Source of the DNA: Allofournierella sp.
GTDB taxonomy: Bacteria; Bacillota; Clostridia; Oscillospirales; Ruminococcaceae
Length of the DNA stretch: 64,000 nucleotides
Direction: 5' to 3'
Assembly: GCA_020025635.1 (NCBI GenBank)
Contig: JAHHRU010000003.1
Span: 83,219-147,218 of the forward strand
Shown: piece after piece, positions 50,764 to 61,002 of the stretch
How positions within the stretch are numbered: position 1 is the first letter of the stretch
Layout of the letters: each line of letters begins with the position of its first letter
The notes under the pieces: model-generated
Database searches by the model: none
Told to the model about the DNA's origin: nothing
What the model saw: only the letters and a program-made list of their open reading frames with translations
Made by a program: the position numbers and the translations under genes

Positions 50764-53046
50764 TTAGCCGATGGTGAGGGTCTCATCCTGAGCATCCAGC
50801 TTCACCTCGGTGCCCAAGGTGCCTTCCACCAGGCGCTCGGCCAGCGGGTCCTCCACCTTGCGGCGGATGGTGCGCCGCAGATCCCGGGCGCCGAACCGGG
50901 TACCGCCGCACTCCTTCACCAGCAGCTGGCAGGCTTCCGGGGTGTAAGTGAAGGTGATGCCCTTGTTCTGCATGGGCTCCACATATTCATCCAGCGTGAG
51001 GGCCGCGATTTTGGCCAGGCTCTCTTCGCTGAGGGGCTTAAAGTTCACAATCTCGTCCACACGGCCCAAAAATTCCGGGCGCAGGAACTCGGACAACGCT
51101 TTCATGGCCTTGTTTTCATTCATCTGCTCGGCGGTTTTGTTAAAGCCTGTCTCGCCGCCCCGCTCGGTGCTGCCGGCGTTGCTGGTCATGCAGATGACCG
51201 TATTTTCAAAGTTGACCGTGCGGCCCTGGCCGTCAGTGATGCGGCCCTCGTCCAAAATCTGAAGCAGGATGTTGAGCACATCCGGGTGTGCCTTTTCGAT
51301 CTCATCAAACAGCACCACGCTGTAAGGGCGCCGGCGCACCCGCTCGGTGAGCTGGCCGGCCTCTTCATGGCCCACATATCCCGGAGGCGCACCGATCAGA
51401 CGGCTGACGGCGTGCTTCTCCATATACTCGCTCATGTCGATGCGGATGAGCGGATCGGGCGTATCGAACAGCTGCTGGGCAAGCTGCTTCACCAGCTCGG
51501 TTTTGCCCACGCCGGTGGGGCCCACAAAGATGAAGCTTGCAGGCCGGCGCTTGCCGGAAAGATCGGCGCGTGCCCGTTTCATGGCCTTCGCCACTGCTTC
51601 CACGGCGTGGTCCTGGCCGATGATGCGGCTCTTAAGCGCATTTTCAAGGCCCAAAAGCTTTGTGAACTCGCTTTCCTTTACCTTAACGGCGGGGATGCCG
51701 GTCCACAGCTCGATGACCTTGGCCACATCCTCCATTTCCACCTGGATGCCGCCGGCCTTCATTTCCAGCTGGGGCAGGGTCTCCCGCAGCTGGGCAAGCT
51801 CGGTTTTGATCTGGGCAAGGCGCTCGTAATCCGGGCCGTCCTTGCTTTCATCCTGGGCCTGTTCCTCAGCTTCCAGCGCCTTCACACGCTTGTGAGCGTT
51901 GAACAGTTCGCTGATTTCCGGATGGCGCAGGTTGCAGCAGGCGCAGGCCTCATCCAGAAGGTCGATGGCCTTATCCGGCAGGAACCGGTCGGAAATATAC
52001 CGCTCGGACAGGTTCACCGCAGCCGACACGATGGCCTGGCTCACCTGAACGCCATGGTGGGCCTCGTAATATTTTTTGATGCCGCTGAGCACCCGGATCG
52101 CATCCGCAATGCTGGGTTCGCCCACCTTCACCGGCTGGAAGCGGCGCTCCAGGGCCTGATCCTTTTCGATGAACTTTCGGTATTCGCCAAAGGTGGTGGC
52201 ACCAATGACCTGGATCTCCCCGCGGGACAAGGCGGGCTTCAAAATGTTGCCTGCGTTCATGGCACCCTCGGAATCGCCCGCGCCGGTGATGTTGTGAATC
52301 TCATCGATAAAGAGGATCACATTTCCCAGCCGCTTGACCTCATCGATCAGGCCCTTCACCCGCTGCTCGAACTGGCCCCGGAACTGGGTTCCGGCCACAA
52401 GAGCGGTCAGGTCCATCAGATAAAGGGACTTATCTTTGAGGCAGGCCGGCACCTTGCCCTGAGCAATGCGCTCGGCAATGCCCTCGGCAATGGCAGTTTT
52501 GCCAACACCGGCCTCACCGATCAGGCAGGGATTGTTTTTCTGGCGGCGGGCCAGGATCTGAATGGTGCGGTAGATCTCCTGATCACGGCCGATGATATCA
52601 TCCAATTTGCCGTTCCGGGCCTTGCGGGTCAGGTCCTCACAGTATTTATCCAGGAATTTGGTCTTGCTGCCCTGACCCTTTTTCTTTTCTTTCTTCTTAT
52701 CGGCACCAATTCCAAAAGGGAAGGTTGCCGAACCTCCGGGGGTGAACTCGTCCTCTTCGCCGTTTTCGCCTTCTTCCCCATTCTCATCGCCCATGCCCAT
52801 GCCGCCAAAGGGGAACATGGAAGGCAGGCCGTTTTCGCCTGCTTCTTCCATAAAGCTGTTCATCCGCTCCTCCATGGCTTCCAGATCCTGGCCGGTGATG
52901 CCGAACTGCTTCATCAAATCGTCAACCGGCTGAATTCCCAGTTCCCGGGCGCAGGTCAGGCAGTAGCCCTCCTGCTTGGGCTGGCCATTCTCCATTTTTT
53001 GCACGAACACCACGGCCGTGCGCTTTTTACAATGTGAACAAAGCAT
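50764..53046 (-). CDS. ClpE-like AAA+ ATPase with N-terminal zinc finger
   Basis: A 760-residue Clp/Hsp100 unfoldase. Residues 3-32 form a Cys4 finger (CSHC...CLTC), as in ClpE. No Clp N-domain follows; instead there is a Gly/Glu-rich linker (about 70-130). AAA-1 has Walker [14 protein letters not shown] and Walker B ILFIDEIH; a short middle coiled coil (about 380-430) follows; AAA-2 has Walker [14 protein letters not shown] and Walker [14 protein letters not shown]. At the usual ClpP-docking loop, where [LIV]-G-[FL] is expected, the sequence is T633-G634-F635. Start ATG 53046; the ribosome-binding site is modest. Either a ClpP partner or a stand-alone disaggregase. Confidence 0.88.
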   Translation of the reverse strand: MLCSHCKKRTAVVFVQKMENGQPKQEGYCLTCARELGIQPVDDLMKQFGITGQDLEAMEERMNSFMEEAGENGLPSMFPFGGMGMGDENGEEGENGEEDEFTPGGSATFPFGIGADKKKEKKKGQGSKTKFLDKYCEDLTRKARNGKLDDIIGRDQEIYRTIQILARRQKNNPCLIGEAGVGKTAIAEGIAERIAQGKVPACLKDKSLYLMDLTALVAGTQFRGQFEQRVKGLIDEVKRLGNVILFIDEIHNITGAGDSEGAMNAGNILKPALSRGEIQVIGATTFGEYRKFIEKDQALERRFQPVKVGEPSIADAIRVLSGIKKYYEAHHGVQVSQAIVSAAVNLSERYISDRFLPDKAIDLLDEACACCNLRHPEISELFNAHKRVKALEAEEQAQDESKDGPDYERLAQIKTELAQLRETLPQLEMKAGGIQVEMEDVAKVIELWTGIPAVKVKESEFTKLLGLENALKSRIIGQDHAVEAVAKAMKRARADLSGKRRPASFIFVGPTGVGKTELVKQLAQQLFDTPDPLIRIDMSEYMEKHAVSRLIGAPPGYVGHEEAGQLTERVRRRPYSVVLFDEIEKAHPDVLNILLQILDEGRITDGQGRTVNFENTVICMTSNAGSTERGGETGFNKTAEQMNENKAMKALSEFLRPEFLGRVDEIVNFKPLSEESLAKIAALTLDEYVEPMQNKGITFTYTPEACQLLVKECGGTRFGARDLRRTIRRKVEDPLAERLVEGTLGTEVKLDAQDETLTIG

Positions 53047-53103
53047 AATTTCAGTTTTCCCTTTCTCCCGCACACCCGTCAAAACAGGCTGTGGACGGTT
53101 TTA

Positions 53104-53787
53104 TCAATAGAACGGATTGATGGGTTTGAAAATCGAATAGGCAATGCTGCCTTCCAGCGCCGCCTCATTCAAAAATCCAATCGATCCGCCGGTGATCACG
53201 ATCAATGCCCAAACGCCGCACAGCACCAGATACAGGTCCACGGCGCCGGCCAAAAAGCCCATTACCCAGCCCAGCACACGGTTCACGCCGCCTACCAGGG
53301 GGATTCGGTTCAGGTTGGTGAGCACTGCCACAACGAAGCTTACCAGCATTCGGCAAAGGGCAAACGCCAAAAAGAACACCACAATGGCAATGATGGGGGT
53401 AAGCAGCGGAGCAATGACCCCGTCCACCAGCCGGGCTGCCAGTTCAGGGGCAGTGCCCACATGGCCCAGCAGCTCTTCCGCACCGCTGATCAGGCTGTCT
53501 TTCAGGCTTTGGGGCAGAAATCCCGCATACATTTCCACCACTTCCGAGGCGGTGACCACCCCTTCTGCGGAAAGCAGTTTTTCCACACGCTCCACAAAGC
53601 TGTGTTGAAAGAACTGTTCGAACAGCACCGGGGCCACCCGGTTGCTCAAAAAAATCGCGCCGAACAGGCTTACCAGGTTGCCCGCAAACTGAACAAGGCC
53701 GGCCACAAAGCCCCTTCGGGCATAGCCCACGGCCACGGCCAGAAGCAGGCCAAGCATCACAAGATCAAATATATTTGCAGCAGTCAA
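53104..53787 (-). CDS. cvpA: CvpA family membrane protein
   Basis: A 227-residue protein with four helices and the opening NIFDLVMLGLLLAVAVGYARRGFVAGLVQ typical of CvpA, plus the late RIPLVGGVNRVLGWVMGFLAGAVDLYLV block. CvpA proteins are linked to envelope homeostasis and, in some species, to colicin V production. The TTG start is behind GAGAGGAGGA. It follows the DUF5711 gene by 27 nt. Confidence 0.9.
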   Translation of the reverse strand: MTAANIFDLVMLGLLLAVAVGYARRGFVAGLVQFAGNLVSLFGAIFLSNRVAPVLFEQFFQHSFVERVEKLLSAEGVVTASEVVEMYAGFLPQSLKDSLISGAEELLGHVGTAPELAARLVDGVIAPLLTPIIAIVVFFLAFALCRMLVSFVVAVLTNLNRIPLVGGVNRVLGWVMGFLAGAVDLYLVLCGVWALIVITGGSIGFLNEAALEGSIAYSIFKPINPFY

Positions 53788-53814
53788 AAGCTGTCCTCCT
53801 CTCTCGGTATGTGC

Positions 53815-55011
53815 TCAGGGTTCATTCGGTTCTTCCAGTGCCGCTGCTTCACCGCCGGTAAACACCAGCGGCTCTTTTGCATCCAGCACCGCCAGGACCG
53901 GTGCATCCAGCTGTGTTTCCCACAGCCATTCTCCGGCCAGGTTATAGGCCGCCACGCTGGTTTTGCGCAGCACATAAACTTTTGTCCGGGTGCATACCAC
54001 CTTTTGTGCGGGGCTGGGCACCTGAACATCCGCAAGCACCTGCATGCCCGGGTCCAGCACCACCAGGCGGGCGGGGGCATCGGTCATGGGCTGGCTGAAC
54101 AAAAGAGCCGTGTTCTGCCCGCAGACCGAGCTTGCGGCAAGGGGTCTTCCGCCGTAGCTGAACACCGCTTTTTCCTCGCCGTTTGCCGCATCATACACCG
54201 CCGCCATGCCCCGGTAGATCACCAGCAGCGCTTCCTCGTTGATCCAGTGCATATCCAGCACCTGGCTTCCGCTCACCGTTGCATTTGCCACGATATCGCT
54301 GCTGCGGGTATCGAGAAAATACAGGTTGGTGGAAAGGCTGCCGTTATCAGCGGTAAGGCAGGACACCGCAAAGCGGCGGTTGTCGGCCGCAAAGGCAATG
54401 CGGCTGGGCATTCCGGTTTCTTCGGTGAGATTGAACCCGTACCGAAATTTCATGGTCGGGTCCAGCACCGTGAGTTCCGCAAGGCCCTGGCGGGAGCCGG
54501 TGACCACGGCAACGCTGCCGTTCTGGCTCATTTCCGCCAGCAGGATCGGCTGATCGAACTCTTTGATGTCCAGGCTGCGGGTCCTGCTTTCTATGCGCAG
54601 TTCGTTGCCGGAACGGTTGTAAAGGCACAGCCGGCTGTTTCCTGCGCTGATCGCCGGGCGGGCATAGCCATGCTGGATGCTGCGCAGCCGCCGGCCGCCG
54701 GGGGAATAGATCACAAGATCCCGCTGGCCCAGCTCTGCAAAACCGCCGGAAAGCGGCTCAAGCTGGAAGATCTCCGGGATGCCGGTGCGTGCCGGCCAGC
54801 CCGGCTCCGGTGAAAAAGCGATTTGGATGTTGTCGGCAAGGTCCCCCGCAGCGGTAAAGGCCTTGCGCCACACCCCGGTAAAGTAGATGAGAAGGCCCAC
54901 TGCCAGCAGCACGATCAGCAGCACTTTGCGGATATGCCGCAGTTTTCGGCGGCGGCGAAGCTCGCCGATGCGGGTCAGTGCCGCACCTTTGGGCTGCGAT
55001 TCGTTTTCCAT
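53815..55011 (-). CDS. DUF5711 membrane-anchored beta-propeller protein
   Basis: A 398-residue protein. Basic cytoplasmic N-terminus with RRRRKLRHIRK, one helix (about 29-46, VLLIVLLAVGLLIYFTGV), then about 340 residues of repeated beta units (LVIYSPGGRRLRSIQ; LRIESRTRSLDIKEFD; LYFLDTRSSDIVANA; LVVLDPGMQVLADVQV) as expected of a propeller outside the membrane. Matches the DUF5711 family, function unknown. Cotranscribed with cvpA. Confidence 0.8.
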   Translation of the reverse strand: MENESQPKGAALTRIGELRRRRKLRHIRKVLLIVLLAVGLLIYFTGVWRKAFTAAGDLADNIQIAFSPEPGWPARTGIPEIFQLEPLSGGFAELGQRDLVIYSPGGRRLRSIQHGYARPAISAGNSRLCLYNRSGNELRIESRTRSLDIKEFDQPILLAEMSQNGSVAVVTGSRQGLAELTVLDPTMKFRYGFNLTEETGMPSRIAFAADNRRFAVSCLTADNGSLSTNLYFLDTRSSDIVANATVSGSQVLDMHWINEEALLVIYRGMAAVYDAANGEEKAVFSYGGRPLAASSVCGQNTALLFSQPMTDAPARLVVLDPGMQVLADVQVPSPAQKVVCTRTKVYVLRKTSVAAYNLAGEWLWETQLDAPVLAVLDAKEPLVFTGGEAAALEEPNEP

Positions 55012-55038
55012 GAAGCGGCCCTCCTTTTTGGCTTTGTT

Positions 55039-55785
55039 TTAAATATCATATTCCACCCGATGCAGGAAAAGCCCTTTTGCCGGCAGGGTGGGCCCGGCCT
55101 TGGAACGGTCCTTCGCCTTCAGGATATCTGTTACGGCCTGAGGGGGAATTCTGCCCTGCCCTGCCCAAAGCAGCGTACCGGCCAGAATGCGCACCATGTT
55201 GTAAAGGTAGCCGTCCGCGGTAACGCTGATGGTGACCACCGGGCCCTTTTGAGACACCTGACAATCGGTGATGGTGCGCACGGTTCCGCTGCGCAGAGCG
55301 GTTTCGCAGTCGGCCGCGCAAAGGCTTGCAAAATCCTGCCGGCCCACAAAATATCCGGCTGCCCGGCTCATGGCATCCACATCCAGCGGGTTGGGCACCC
55401 GATAATAGTATGCCTGCTGAAAGGGGCTGTCGATGGGGCTGTTCCAAATTCGGTAATGGTAGGTTTTGGCGTGGGCCGAATACCGTGCGTGAAATTCTTC
55501 GTCCACCACCACCGCCCGGTTCACCCGGATATCCCCCGGCAGCCGCTGGTTGATGGCAAGCGGAAGCTTTTCGGGCGGGATGCGGGTATCGGAATGAAAA
55601 TTCAGCGCATAGTGCTCGGCATGAACGCCGGAATCGGTGCGGGAGCAGCCCTTCACGTCCGGCCGGTTCCCCAGCACGGCCTGCAGGGCATCCTGCACCG
55701 CCTCACAAACGGTGAGCCCGTTTTTCTGCACCTGAAAGCCGCAGTAACGGGTACCGTCAAACGAAAGATCCAGTAAAAAATTCAT
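55039..55785 (-). CDS. truA: tRNA pseudouridine(38-40) synthase
   Basis: A 248-residue pseudouridine synthase acting on the anticodon stem-loop. Opening NFLLDLSFDGTRYCGFQVQKN, catalytic Asp in CSRTDSGVHAEHYALNF, and the C-terminal YLYNMVRILAGTLLWAGQGR. ATG 55785 is behind GGGAGTG, 1 nt after the ecfT stop, so it is the last gene of the ecf operon. Confidence 0.96.
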   Translation of the reverse strand: MNFLLDLSFDGTRYCGFQVQKNGLTVCEAVQDALQAVLGNRPDVKGCSRTDSGVHAEHYALNFHSDTRIPPEKLPLAINQRLPGDIRVNRAVVVDEEFHARYSAHAKTYHYRIWNSPIDSPFQQAYYYRVPNPLDVDAMSRAAGYFVGRQDFASLCAADCETALRSGTVRTITDCQVSQKGPVVTISVTADGYLYNMVRILAGTLLWAGQGRIPPQAVTDILKAKDRSKAGPTLPAKGLFLHRVEYDI

Positions 55786-55786
55786 G

Positions 55787-56605
55787 TTACAGCACTCCCG
55801 GTACAAAAAAGCGGGTGGCCCAGATCACACAAAACACCATGGTGCAAATGGCCAGTGCTGCCCAGTCGGTGCCGCAAAAACGAAGCACCTTGAGCCGAGT
55901 GCGGCCTTCACCGCCCCGATAGCACCGGCATTCCATGGCAATGGCCAGCTCGTCCGCCCGGCGAAACGCCGAGATGAACAGCGGGATGAGGATGGGCACC
56001 ATTGCCTTGACCCGATCGGTCAGGCTGCCGCTGTCCAGCATGGCACCGCGGGCCTTCTGGGCATTCATGATCTTGTCGGTTTCCTCGATCAAGGTGGGAA
56101 TGAACCGCAGGGCAATGGTCATCATCATGGCCAGCTCATGAACCGGCAGATGCAGCTTTGCAAAGGGCTTGAGCAAACGCTCGATGGCATCGGTGAGCAC
56201 AATGGGGCTGGTGGTATAGGTCAAAAGGCTGGTGCCGGCAATCAGCGCCACAATGCGCACCGACATAAAGACCGCATAGAAGATGCCCTCTTTATAGATT
56301 TTCAGAACCCAGAACTGCCACAAGGGTTCACCTTTGCCGCCCATGAAGAAAAGGTTCAGCACTGCCGTGAAGATGACAATGGGCAGAATGGGCTTCAGGC
56401 TTTTGGCGATCATGCGGATGGGGATGCGGGCTACCAGATACAAAACCGCCAGCAGCACCAGGCTGAGGGCAAGGCCCAGGAAGTTGTTCACCGTGAACAA
56501 CAGCACGATGTAGGCGATCACCAGCAGGATCTTGAGGCGGGGGTCGGTGTTGTGCACCACCGAATCGCCCGGAAAATGCTGGCCGATGGTGATATCTCTC
56601 AGCAT
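55787..56605 (-). CDS. ecfT: Energy-coupling factor transporter transmembrane protein
   Basis: A 272-residue membrane subunit that joins the two Ecf ATPases to exchangeable vitamin-binding S components. Start RDITIGQHFPGDSVVHNTDPRLK, and the coupling helices with the Ala-Arg-Gly signatures (NAQKARGAML and late AFRRADELAIAMECRCYRG) are clear. It overlaps ecfA2 by 7 nt. No S component is in the window. Confidence 0.95.
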   Translation of the reverse strand: MLRDITIGQHFPGDSVVHNTDPRLKILLVIAYIVLLFTVNNFLGLALSLVLLAVLYLVARIPIRMIAKSLKPILPIVIFTAVLNLFFMGGKGEPLWQFWVLKIYKEGIFYAVFMSVRIVALIAGTSLLTYTTSPIVLTDAIERLLKPFAKLHLPVHELAMMMTIALRFIPTLIEETDKIMNAQKARGAMLDSGSLTDRVKAMVPILIPLFISAFRRADELAIAMECRCYRGGEGRTRLKVLRFCGTDWAALAICTMVFCVIWATRFFVPGVL

Positions 56606-57480
56606 TCGCCCGCCTCCTTCGCCTTTTTCTGTTCCAAAGCGTTCAGGATGGTTTTCACCGCATAGGGAACGGTGTAAACATCCTGCGGCAGATCCAGGCC
56701 CATCTGGCGCAGCCGTAAAAACACCTTGGTCACCTGGGGCACCGAAAGGCCCAGGGCCAGCAGCTCATCCGCGCGGGCAAACACATTTTCCACCGTGTCA
56801 TACATGGCAACCCTGCGCTCGGCCATCACCAGCACCCGGTTTGCGTATTTGGCAATATCCTCCATGGAATGGCTCACCAGCAGAACGGTGGTCCCGGTCT
56901 CTTTATGGTAGCGCTTCACCTGCGAAAGGATCATGTCCCTTCCTTCCGGGTCAAGGCCTGCCGCCGGTTCATCCAGCACCAGGATGCGGGGCTCCATGGC
57001 CATTACGCCCGCAATGGCCACCCGCCGCTTCTGGCCGCCGGAAAGCTCAAAGGGGCTGCGACCCAGCAGAGCCGGGTCAAGGCCCACGAACGCGGCCGCC
57101 CGGCGCACCCGGCGGTCGATCTCGCCCTCGGAAAGGCCCATGTTGCGGGGCCCGAAGGCGATGTCCTTATAAATGGTTTCCTCAAACAGCTGATATTCCG
57201 GGTACTGGAACACCAGGCCCACCATAAAGCGGAATTTCCGAATCTCGCTGTTTTTGGCCCAGATATCCTGCCCATCCACCAAAATTTGGCCGTGGCTGGG
57301 CTTCAAAATGCCGTTGAAATGGTTGATGAGGGTGGATTTTCCCGAGCCGGTGGGCCCGATGATGCCCACAAAATCGCCTTCCTCCACCGCGAAATCCACA
57401 TTGTCCAGCGCGGTGGTGGCATCCGGCATCCCCTCATTATAAATATGGGTCAGTGCCCTGGCCTCAATGATCGCTGCCAT
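56599..57480 (-). CDS. ecfA2: Energy-coupling factor ATPase EcfA2
   Basis: A 293-residue ATPase. Walker A GPTGSGKST, Q-loop FQYPEYQLFEET (the '(E)YQLFE' of EcfA2), signature LSGGQKRR, Walker B LVLDEP, switch His SHSME. Start ATG 57480 (MAAIIEA); the in-frame ATG further upstream lacks a site. Operon order ecfA1-ecfA2-ecfT-truA. Confidence 0.95.
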   Translation of the reverse strand: MAAIIEARALTHIYNEGMPDATTALDNVDFAVEEGDFVGIIGPTGSGKSTLINHFNGILKPSHGQILVDGQDIWAKNSEIRKFRFMVGLVFQYPEYQLFEETIYKDIAFGPRNMGLSEGEIDRRVRRAAAFVGLDPALLGRSPFELSGGQKRRVAIAGVMAMEPRILVLDEPAAGLDPEGRDMILSQVKRYHKETGTTVLLVSHSMEDIAKYANRVLVMAERRVAMYDTVENVFARADELLALGLSVPQVTKVFLRLRQMGLDLPQDVYTVPYAVKTILNALEQKKAKEAGEC

Positions 57481-57532
57481 AGCTTTTCTTTCCGTCCTCT
57501 CTCGTTTCGGGGCCCCGAAGGGCAGGGTCTTT

Positions 57533-58366
57533 TTATTTGAGCAGCTCATACAGAGCCTGGGCGCATTCTTCCTCGTTGATGATGCCGGCCGGCATGGAAA
57601 CGCCTGCCTTCACCAGCTCATCCCGAAGCTCTGCGGCCTGGGGCACGTCCAGCCGAAGCTTTCGGACCTGCTCTGTCTGTGAGAACACCTCTTTGGGGGT
57701 CCCCTCCATCACCACACGGCCGCCGCTCATGACCAGCACACGGTCCGCCTGGGCGGCTTCCTCCATATAATGGGTAATGGACACCACCGTGATGCCCATT
57801 TTTTTGTTCAGATAACGGATGGTCTCCATCACCTTTTCACGGCCCCGGGGGTCCAGCATGGCGGTGGCTTCATCCAGCACCAGGCAGTCCGGGTTCATGG
57901 CAATGACACCCGCAATGGCCACCCGCTGCTTCTGCCCGCCCGAAAGCTTGTGGGGGGCTTTTTTGCGGTGCTTGTAGATGCCGGCCATTTCCATGGCCGC
58001 ATCGATCCGCTGACGGATCTCGGCCGGCGGTACGCCCAGGTTTTCCAGTGCAAAGGCCACATCCTCTTCCACCACGGTGGCAACGATCTGGTTGTCCGGG
58101 TTCTGGAACACCATGCCCACCGTCTGGCGGATGTCATACAGCCGGTCATCGTCCCGGGTGTCCATGCCTTCCACCAGCACGGTTCCCTTTTCCGGCAGGA
58201 AGATGGCGTTGAAGTGCTTGGCAAGGGTGCTTTTTCCGCATCCGTTGGCACCCAGCACCGCCACAAACTCCCCCTTTTGAACCGAGGCATTCACCCCGTC
58301 CACAGCCCAGGGTGCTTCCGGGGCATACCGGAAATGCACGTCCTGTGCGCTGATCATCTCGTTCAT
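57533..58366 (-). CDS. ecfA1: Energy-coupling factor ATPase EcfA1
   Basis: A 277-residue ATPase. Walker A GANGCGKST, Q-loop FQNPDNQIVATVVEEDVAF (the EcfA1 hallmark), signature LSGGQKQR, Walker B LVLDEA, switch His ITHYMEE. ATG 58366 behind AAAGGAAG. First gene of the ecf-truA operon; the methyltransferase gene upstream ends 30 nt before it. Confidence 0.95.
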   Translation of the reverse strand: MNEMISAQDVHFRYAPEAPWAVDGVNASVQKGEFVAVLGANGCGKSTLAKHFNAIFLPEKGTVLVEGMDTRDDDRLYDIRQTVGMVFQNPDNQIVATVVEEDVAFALENLGVPPAEIRQRIDAAMEMAGIYKHRKKAPHKLSGGQKQRVAIAGVIAMNPDCLVLDEATAMLDPRGREKVMETIRYLNKKMGITVVSITHYMEEAAQADRVLVMSGGRVVMEGTPKEVFSQTEQVRKLRLDVPQAAELRDELVKAGVSMPAGIINEEECAQALYELLK

Positions 58367-58396
58367 ACCTGGCTTCCTTTCAAACAATCAAAACGC

Positions 58397-59263
58397 TCAC
58401 TTTTCCTGCCAGATGGCAGTGGCGCCGCAGGGCACCACGCCGCCGGTGCTGGTCACCGGCAGACCGATCTCGTCACAGCTGGTAACGCCGCCGTGAACCG
58501 GACAGAGGGTGGTTTTGAGCATATATTCCATAACCGCCGGAGAAAGACCGGTGGTGTAGCTGTTCACCGCCACAAACAGGGGCTTTTCGCTCAAAACCCC
58601 CGCACACAGGTCAATGAGATCATAGATGCTGTCCTCCAGCTTCCAGATCTCTCCCCCCGGGCCCCGGCCGTAGCTGGGCGGGTCCATGATGAGGGCATCG
58701 TAGAAGCTGCCCCGGCGCTTTTCACGGGCAACGAACTTTGCGCAGTCATCCACGATCCAGCGGATGGGGCGTTTGTCTAAGCCGCTGGCGGCGGCATTTT
58801 CCCGCGCCCAGGCCACAATGCCCTTGGAGGCATCCACATGGCAGACCTCAGCGCCTGCGGCCGCACAGGCCAGGGTGGCGCCGCCGGTGTAGCCGAACAG
58901 GTTCAGCACCCGGATGGGCCGGCCGGCATTTTCAATTTTTTCCCGGTACCAGTCCCAGTTGACGGCCTGTTCCGGGAACACGCCGGTGTGCTTAAAGCCG
59001 GTGGGACTCACCACCAGAGTGAGCGGGCCCTGGGCGATCTTCCATTTTTCCGGCAGGCGGCGCCGGTATTCCCACTGGCCGCCGCCCCGCTCGCTGCGGT
59101 GATACACCGCATCCGCTTTGTCCCACAGGGCGCTTGCCCGGGGTGTTTTCCAAACCACCTGAGGGTCCGGCCGGACCAGCAGGGTCTTGCCCCACCGCTC
59201 CAGGCGGTTGCCGCATGTGGCATCGATCAGTTCATAGTCCTGCCAGCTGGTAGCTGCACGCAT
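58397..59263 (-). CDS. Class I SAM-dependent methyltransferase (RlmI/RlmK-like)
   Basis: A 288-residue enzyme. The N-terminal part resembles the insertion of large-subunit rRNA methyltransferases (GFKHTGVFPEQAVNWDWYREKI). SAM motif I LNLFGYTGGATLACAAAGAEV with VDAS, and the catalytic-region motif MDPPSYGRG. This fits the 23S rRNA cytosine/guanine methyltransferases of the RlmI/RlmKL branch; the precise target is not clear. ATG behind AAAGGGAG. Confidence 0.85.
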   Translation of the reverse strand: MRAATSWQDYELIDATCGNRLERWGKTLLVRPDPQVVWKTPRASALWDKADAVYHRSERGGGQWEYRRRLPEKWKIAQGPLTLVVSPTGFKHTGVFPEQAVNWDWYREKIENAGRPIRVLNLFGYTGGATLACAAAGAEVCHVDASKGIVAWARENAAASGLDKRPIRWIVDDCAKFVAREKRRGSFYDALIMDPPSYGRGPGGEIWKLEDSIYDLIDLCAGVLSEKPLFVAVNSYTTGLSPAVMEYMLKTTLCPVHGGVTSCDEIGLPVTSTGGVVPCGATAIWQEK

Positions 59264-59345
59264 TGGTTTCTCCCTTTCCCGGCCTTTGCAAAAGGCCGCG
59301 GCTTTTATTTTAAACCGTAAATATGAATATTTCTTGTATTTTCAA

Positions 59346-60389
59346 TCAAAACATGGTCTGCTGCACACTGTCAGCAGGGCTGTCCATGGAGGCGGGGACC
59401 GCAAGCCCCAGATGGCCCCAGGCCGCTCGGGTAACACACCGGCCGCGGGGGGTGCGGGTCAAAAAGCCCATCTGCATCAGATACGGCTCGCACACGTCTT
59501 CCAGCGTGACCGCTTCTTCGCCCAGCGCTGCCGCCAAAGTGTCCAGGCCAACCGGGCCGCCGTTGTACATTTCGATGATGGCCCGCAGAACGCTCCGGTC
59601 CAGCTCGTCCAGACCCAGCTCGTCAATGTCCATCCGCTTTAAAGCTTCCAGCGCAATGTTCCGGTCAATGTTGCCGTCGCCCAGCACCACCGCAAAATCC
59701 CGTGCCCGTTTCAAAAGGCGGTTTGCCACACGGGGCGTGCCCCGGCTGCACCGTGCCAGCTCCAGGGCCCCTTCCGGGGTGCAGGGCTGGCCCAGGATGC
59801 CGGCGCTGCGCAGCACGATGCGGGAAAGCTCTTCCGGGCTGTACAGTTCCAGCTTGAGCAGAACGCCGAACCGGTCACGCAGAGGGCCGGTCAGCTGGCC
59901 TGCCCGGGTGGTTGCGCCGATCAAGGTGAACCGGGGCAGGTTGATGCGGATGCTCTGGGCCGAGGGGCCCTTGCCGATCATGATATCCAGTGCATAATCT
60001 TCCAGCGCCGGGTAAAGCACCTCTTCCACCTGGCGGGACAGGCGGTGGATCTCGTCGATGAACAGCACGTCCCCCTCCTGCAGGTTGGTGAGCAGGGCGG
60101 CCAGATCCCCCGGCTTTTCAATGGCCGGGCCGCTGGTGATGCGGATCTGCACCCCCATCTCCTGGGCAACGATGCCCGCAAGGGTGGTTTTGCCAAGGCC
60201 CGGGGGGCCGTAAAGCAGGATGTGATCCATCGGCTCGCCCCGGCGCTTTGCGGCTTCCAGATAAATGCGCAGGTTTTCCTTTACTTTTTCCTGACCCACA
60301 TATTCTTCCAGCGTGTGGGGGCGCAGGTTCAGTTCCTCGGTTTCGCCCTGGTTCATCTCCGGGCTTACCAGACGATCGAATTCTTCCAA
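59346..60389 (-). CDS. ruvB: Holliday junction branch migration helicase RuvB
   Basis: A 347-residue AAA+ motor. Walker [13 protein letters not shown], Walker [10 protein letters not shown], sensor 1 [18 protein letters not shown] with the arginine finger, and the C-terminal winged helix ([13 protein letters not shown]). TTG start with AAGGAGG 7 nt upstream. It follows ruvA by 3 nt. Branch-migrates Holliday junctions with RuvA for RuvC to cut. Confidence 0.97.
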   Translation of the reverse strand: MEEFDRLVSPEMNQGETEELNLRPHTLEEYVGQEKVKENLRIYLEAAKRRGEPMDHILLYGPPGLGKTTLAGIVAQEMGVQIRITSGPAIEKPGDLAALLTNLQEGDVLFIDEIHRLSRQVEEVLYPALEDYALDIMIGKGPSAQSIRINLPRFTLIGATTRAGQLTGPLRDRFGVLLKLELYSPEELSRIVLRSAGILGQPCTPEGALELARCSRGTPRVANRLLKRARDFAVVLGDGNIDRNIALEALKRMDIDELGLDELDRSVLRAIIEMYNGGPVGLDTLAAALGEEAVTLEDVCEPYLMQMGFLTRTPRGRCVTRAAWGHLGLAVPASMDSPADSVQQTMF

Positions 60390-60392
60390 CGT

Positions 60393-60986
60393 TTACCTCC
60401 TTGCCATGCTGCGAAGCGCCAGACGGATGAGCTCTTCCACCGGAAGGCTCTCATCCAGCTTGGAAAGTGCCGCACCGGCCTCGGCGGCAGTATAGCCAAG
60501 GCTGGTGAGGGCCGCCACAGCCTGGCTGAGCGAGCCGGCAGGGGGCGTGGTCATATCGGCGGCCGAAAACTCCCGGGTAAGGCCCTTGCCCACCTTGTCC
60601 TTCAGCTCCAGCACGATGCGCTGGGCAAGCTTTGGCCCCACGCCGTTTGCGGCGGTGAAGGCCTTATGATCGCCGCCGGAAATGGAAAGGGCGATCTTAT
60701 CCGGGCTCATCACGTTCAAAATCGCAAGCCCCACTTTGGGCCCCACGCCGGAAACGCCGATGAGCATTTCAAAGCAGTCCTGCTGCTGTTCGCTTTCAAA
60801 GCCGAACAGGCTCACATCGCTTTCGGTGACATGCATATGGGTATAAACGGTGGCCTCGCTTCCCACCGGCGGCAAAGCCGAGGAAACGCTTGCGGGGGTC
60901 AGCACCTGATAGCCCACTCCGCCGCAGCTGATGACCACCTGTTCCAGACTTTTTTTGAGTACTTTTCCGCTCAGACAGTAGATCAT
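60393..60986 (-). CDS. ruvA: Holliday junction DNA-binding protein RuvA
   Basis: A 197-residue tetramer-forming protein. N-terminal OB domain (SGKVLKKSLEQVVISCGGVGYQV), the acidic-pin region, two helix-hairpin-helix motifs (LIGVSGVGPKVGLAIL, NGVGPKLAQRIVLELKDK) and the small C-terminal RuvB-binding domain. AAGGAGG ahead of the ATG. Between ruvC and ruvB. Confidence 0.97.
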   Translation of the reverse strand: MIYCLSGKVLKKSLEQVVISCGGVGYQVLTPASVSSALPPVGSEATVYTHMHVTESDVSLFGFESEQQQDCFEMLIGVSGVGPKVGLAILNVMSPDKIALSISGGDHKAFTAANGVGPKLAQRIVLELKDKVGKGLTREFSAADMTTPPAGSLSQAVAALTSLGYTAAEAGAALSKLDESLPVEELIRLALRSMARR

Positions 60987-61002
60987 GCCAAAGCCTCCTT
61001 AC

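Noticed and set aside
51286..53037. 583-residue frame opposite the Clp ATPase
   Set aside because: Shadow of a highly conserved AAA+ gene; no domain or ribosome-binding site.
59280..59312. Palindromic AAAAGGCCGCGGCTTTT-like sequence between ruvB and the methyltransferase as a terminator
   Set aside because: It has almost no loop and no clear T run for the minus strand; not enough to call.
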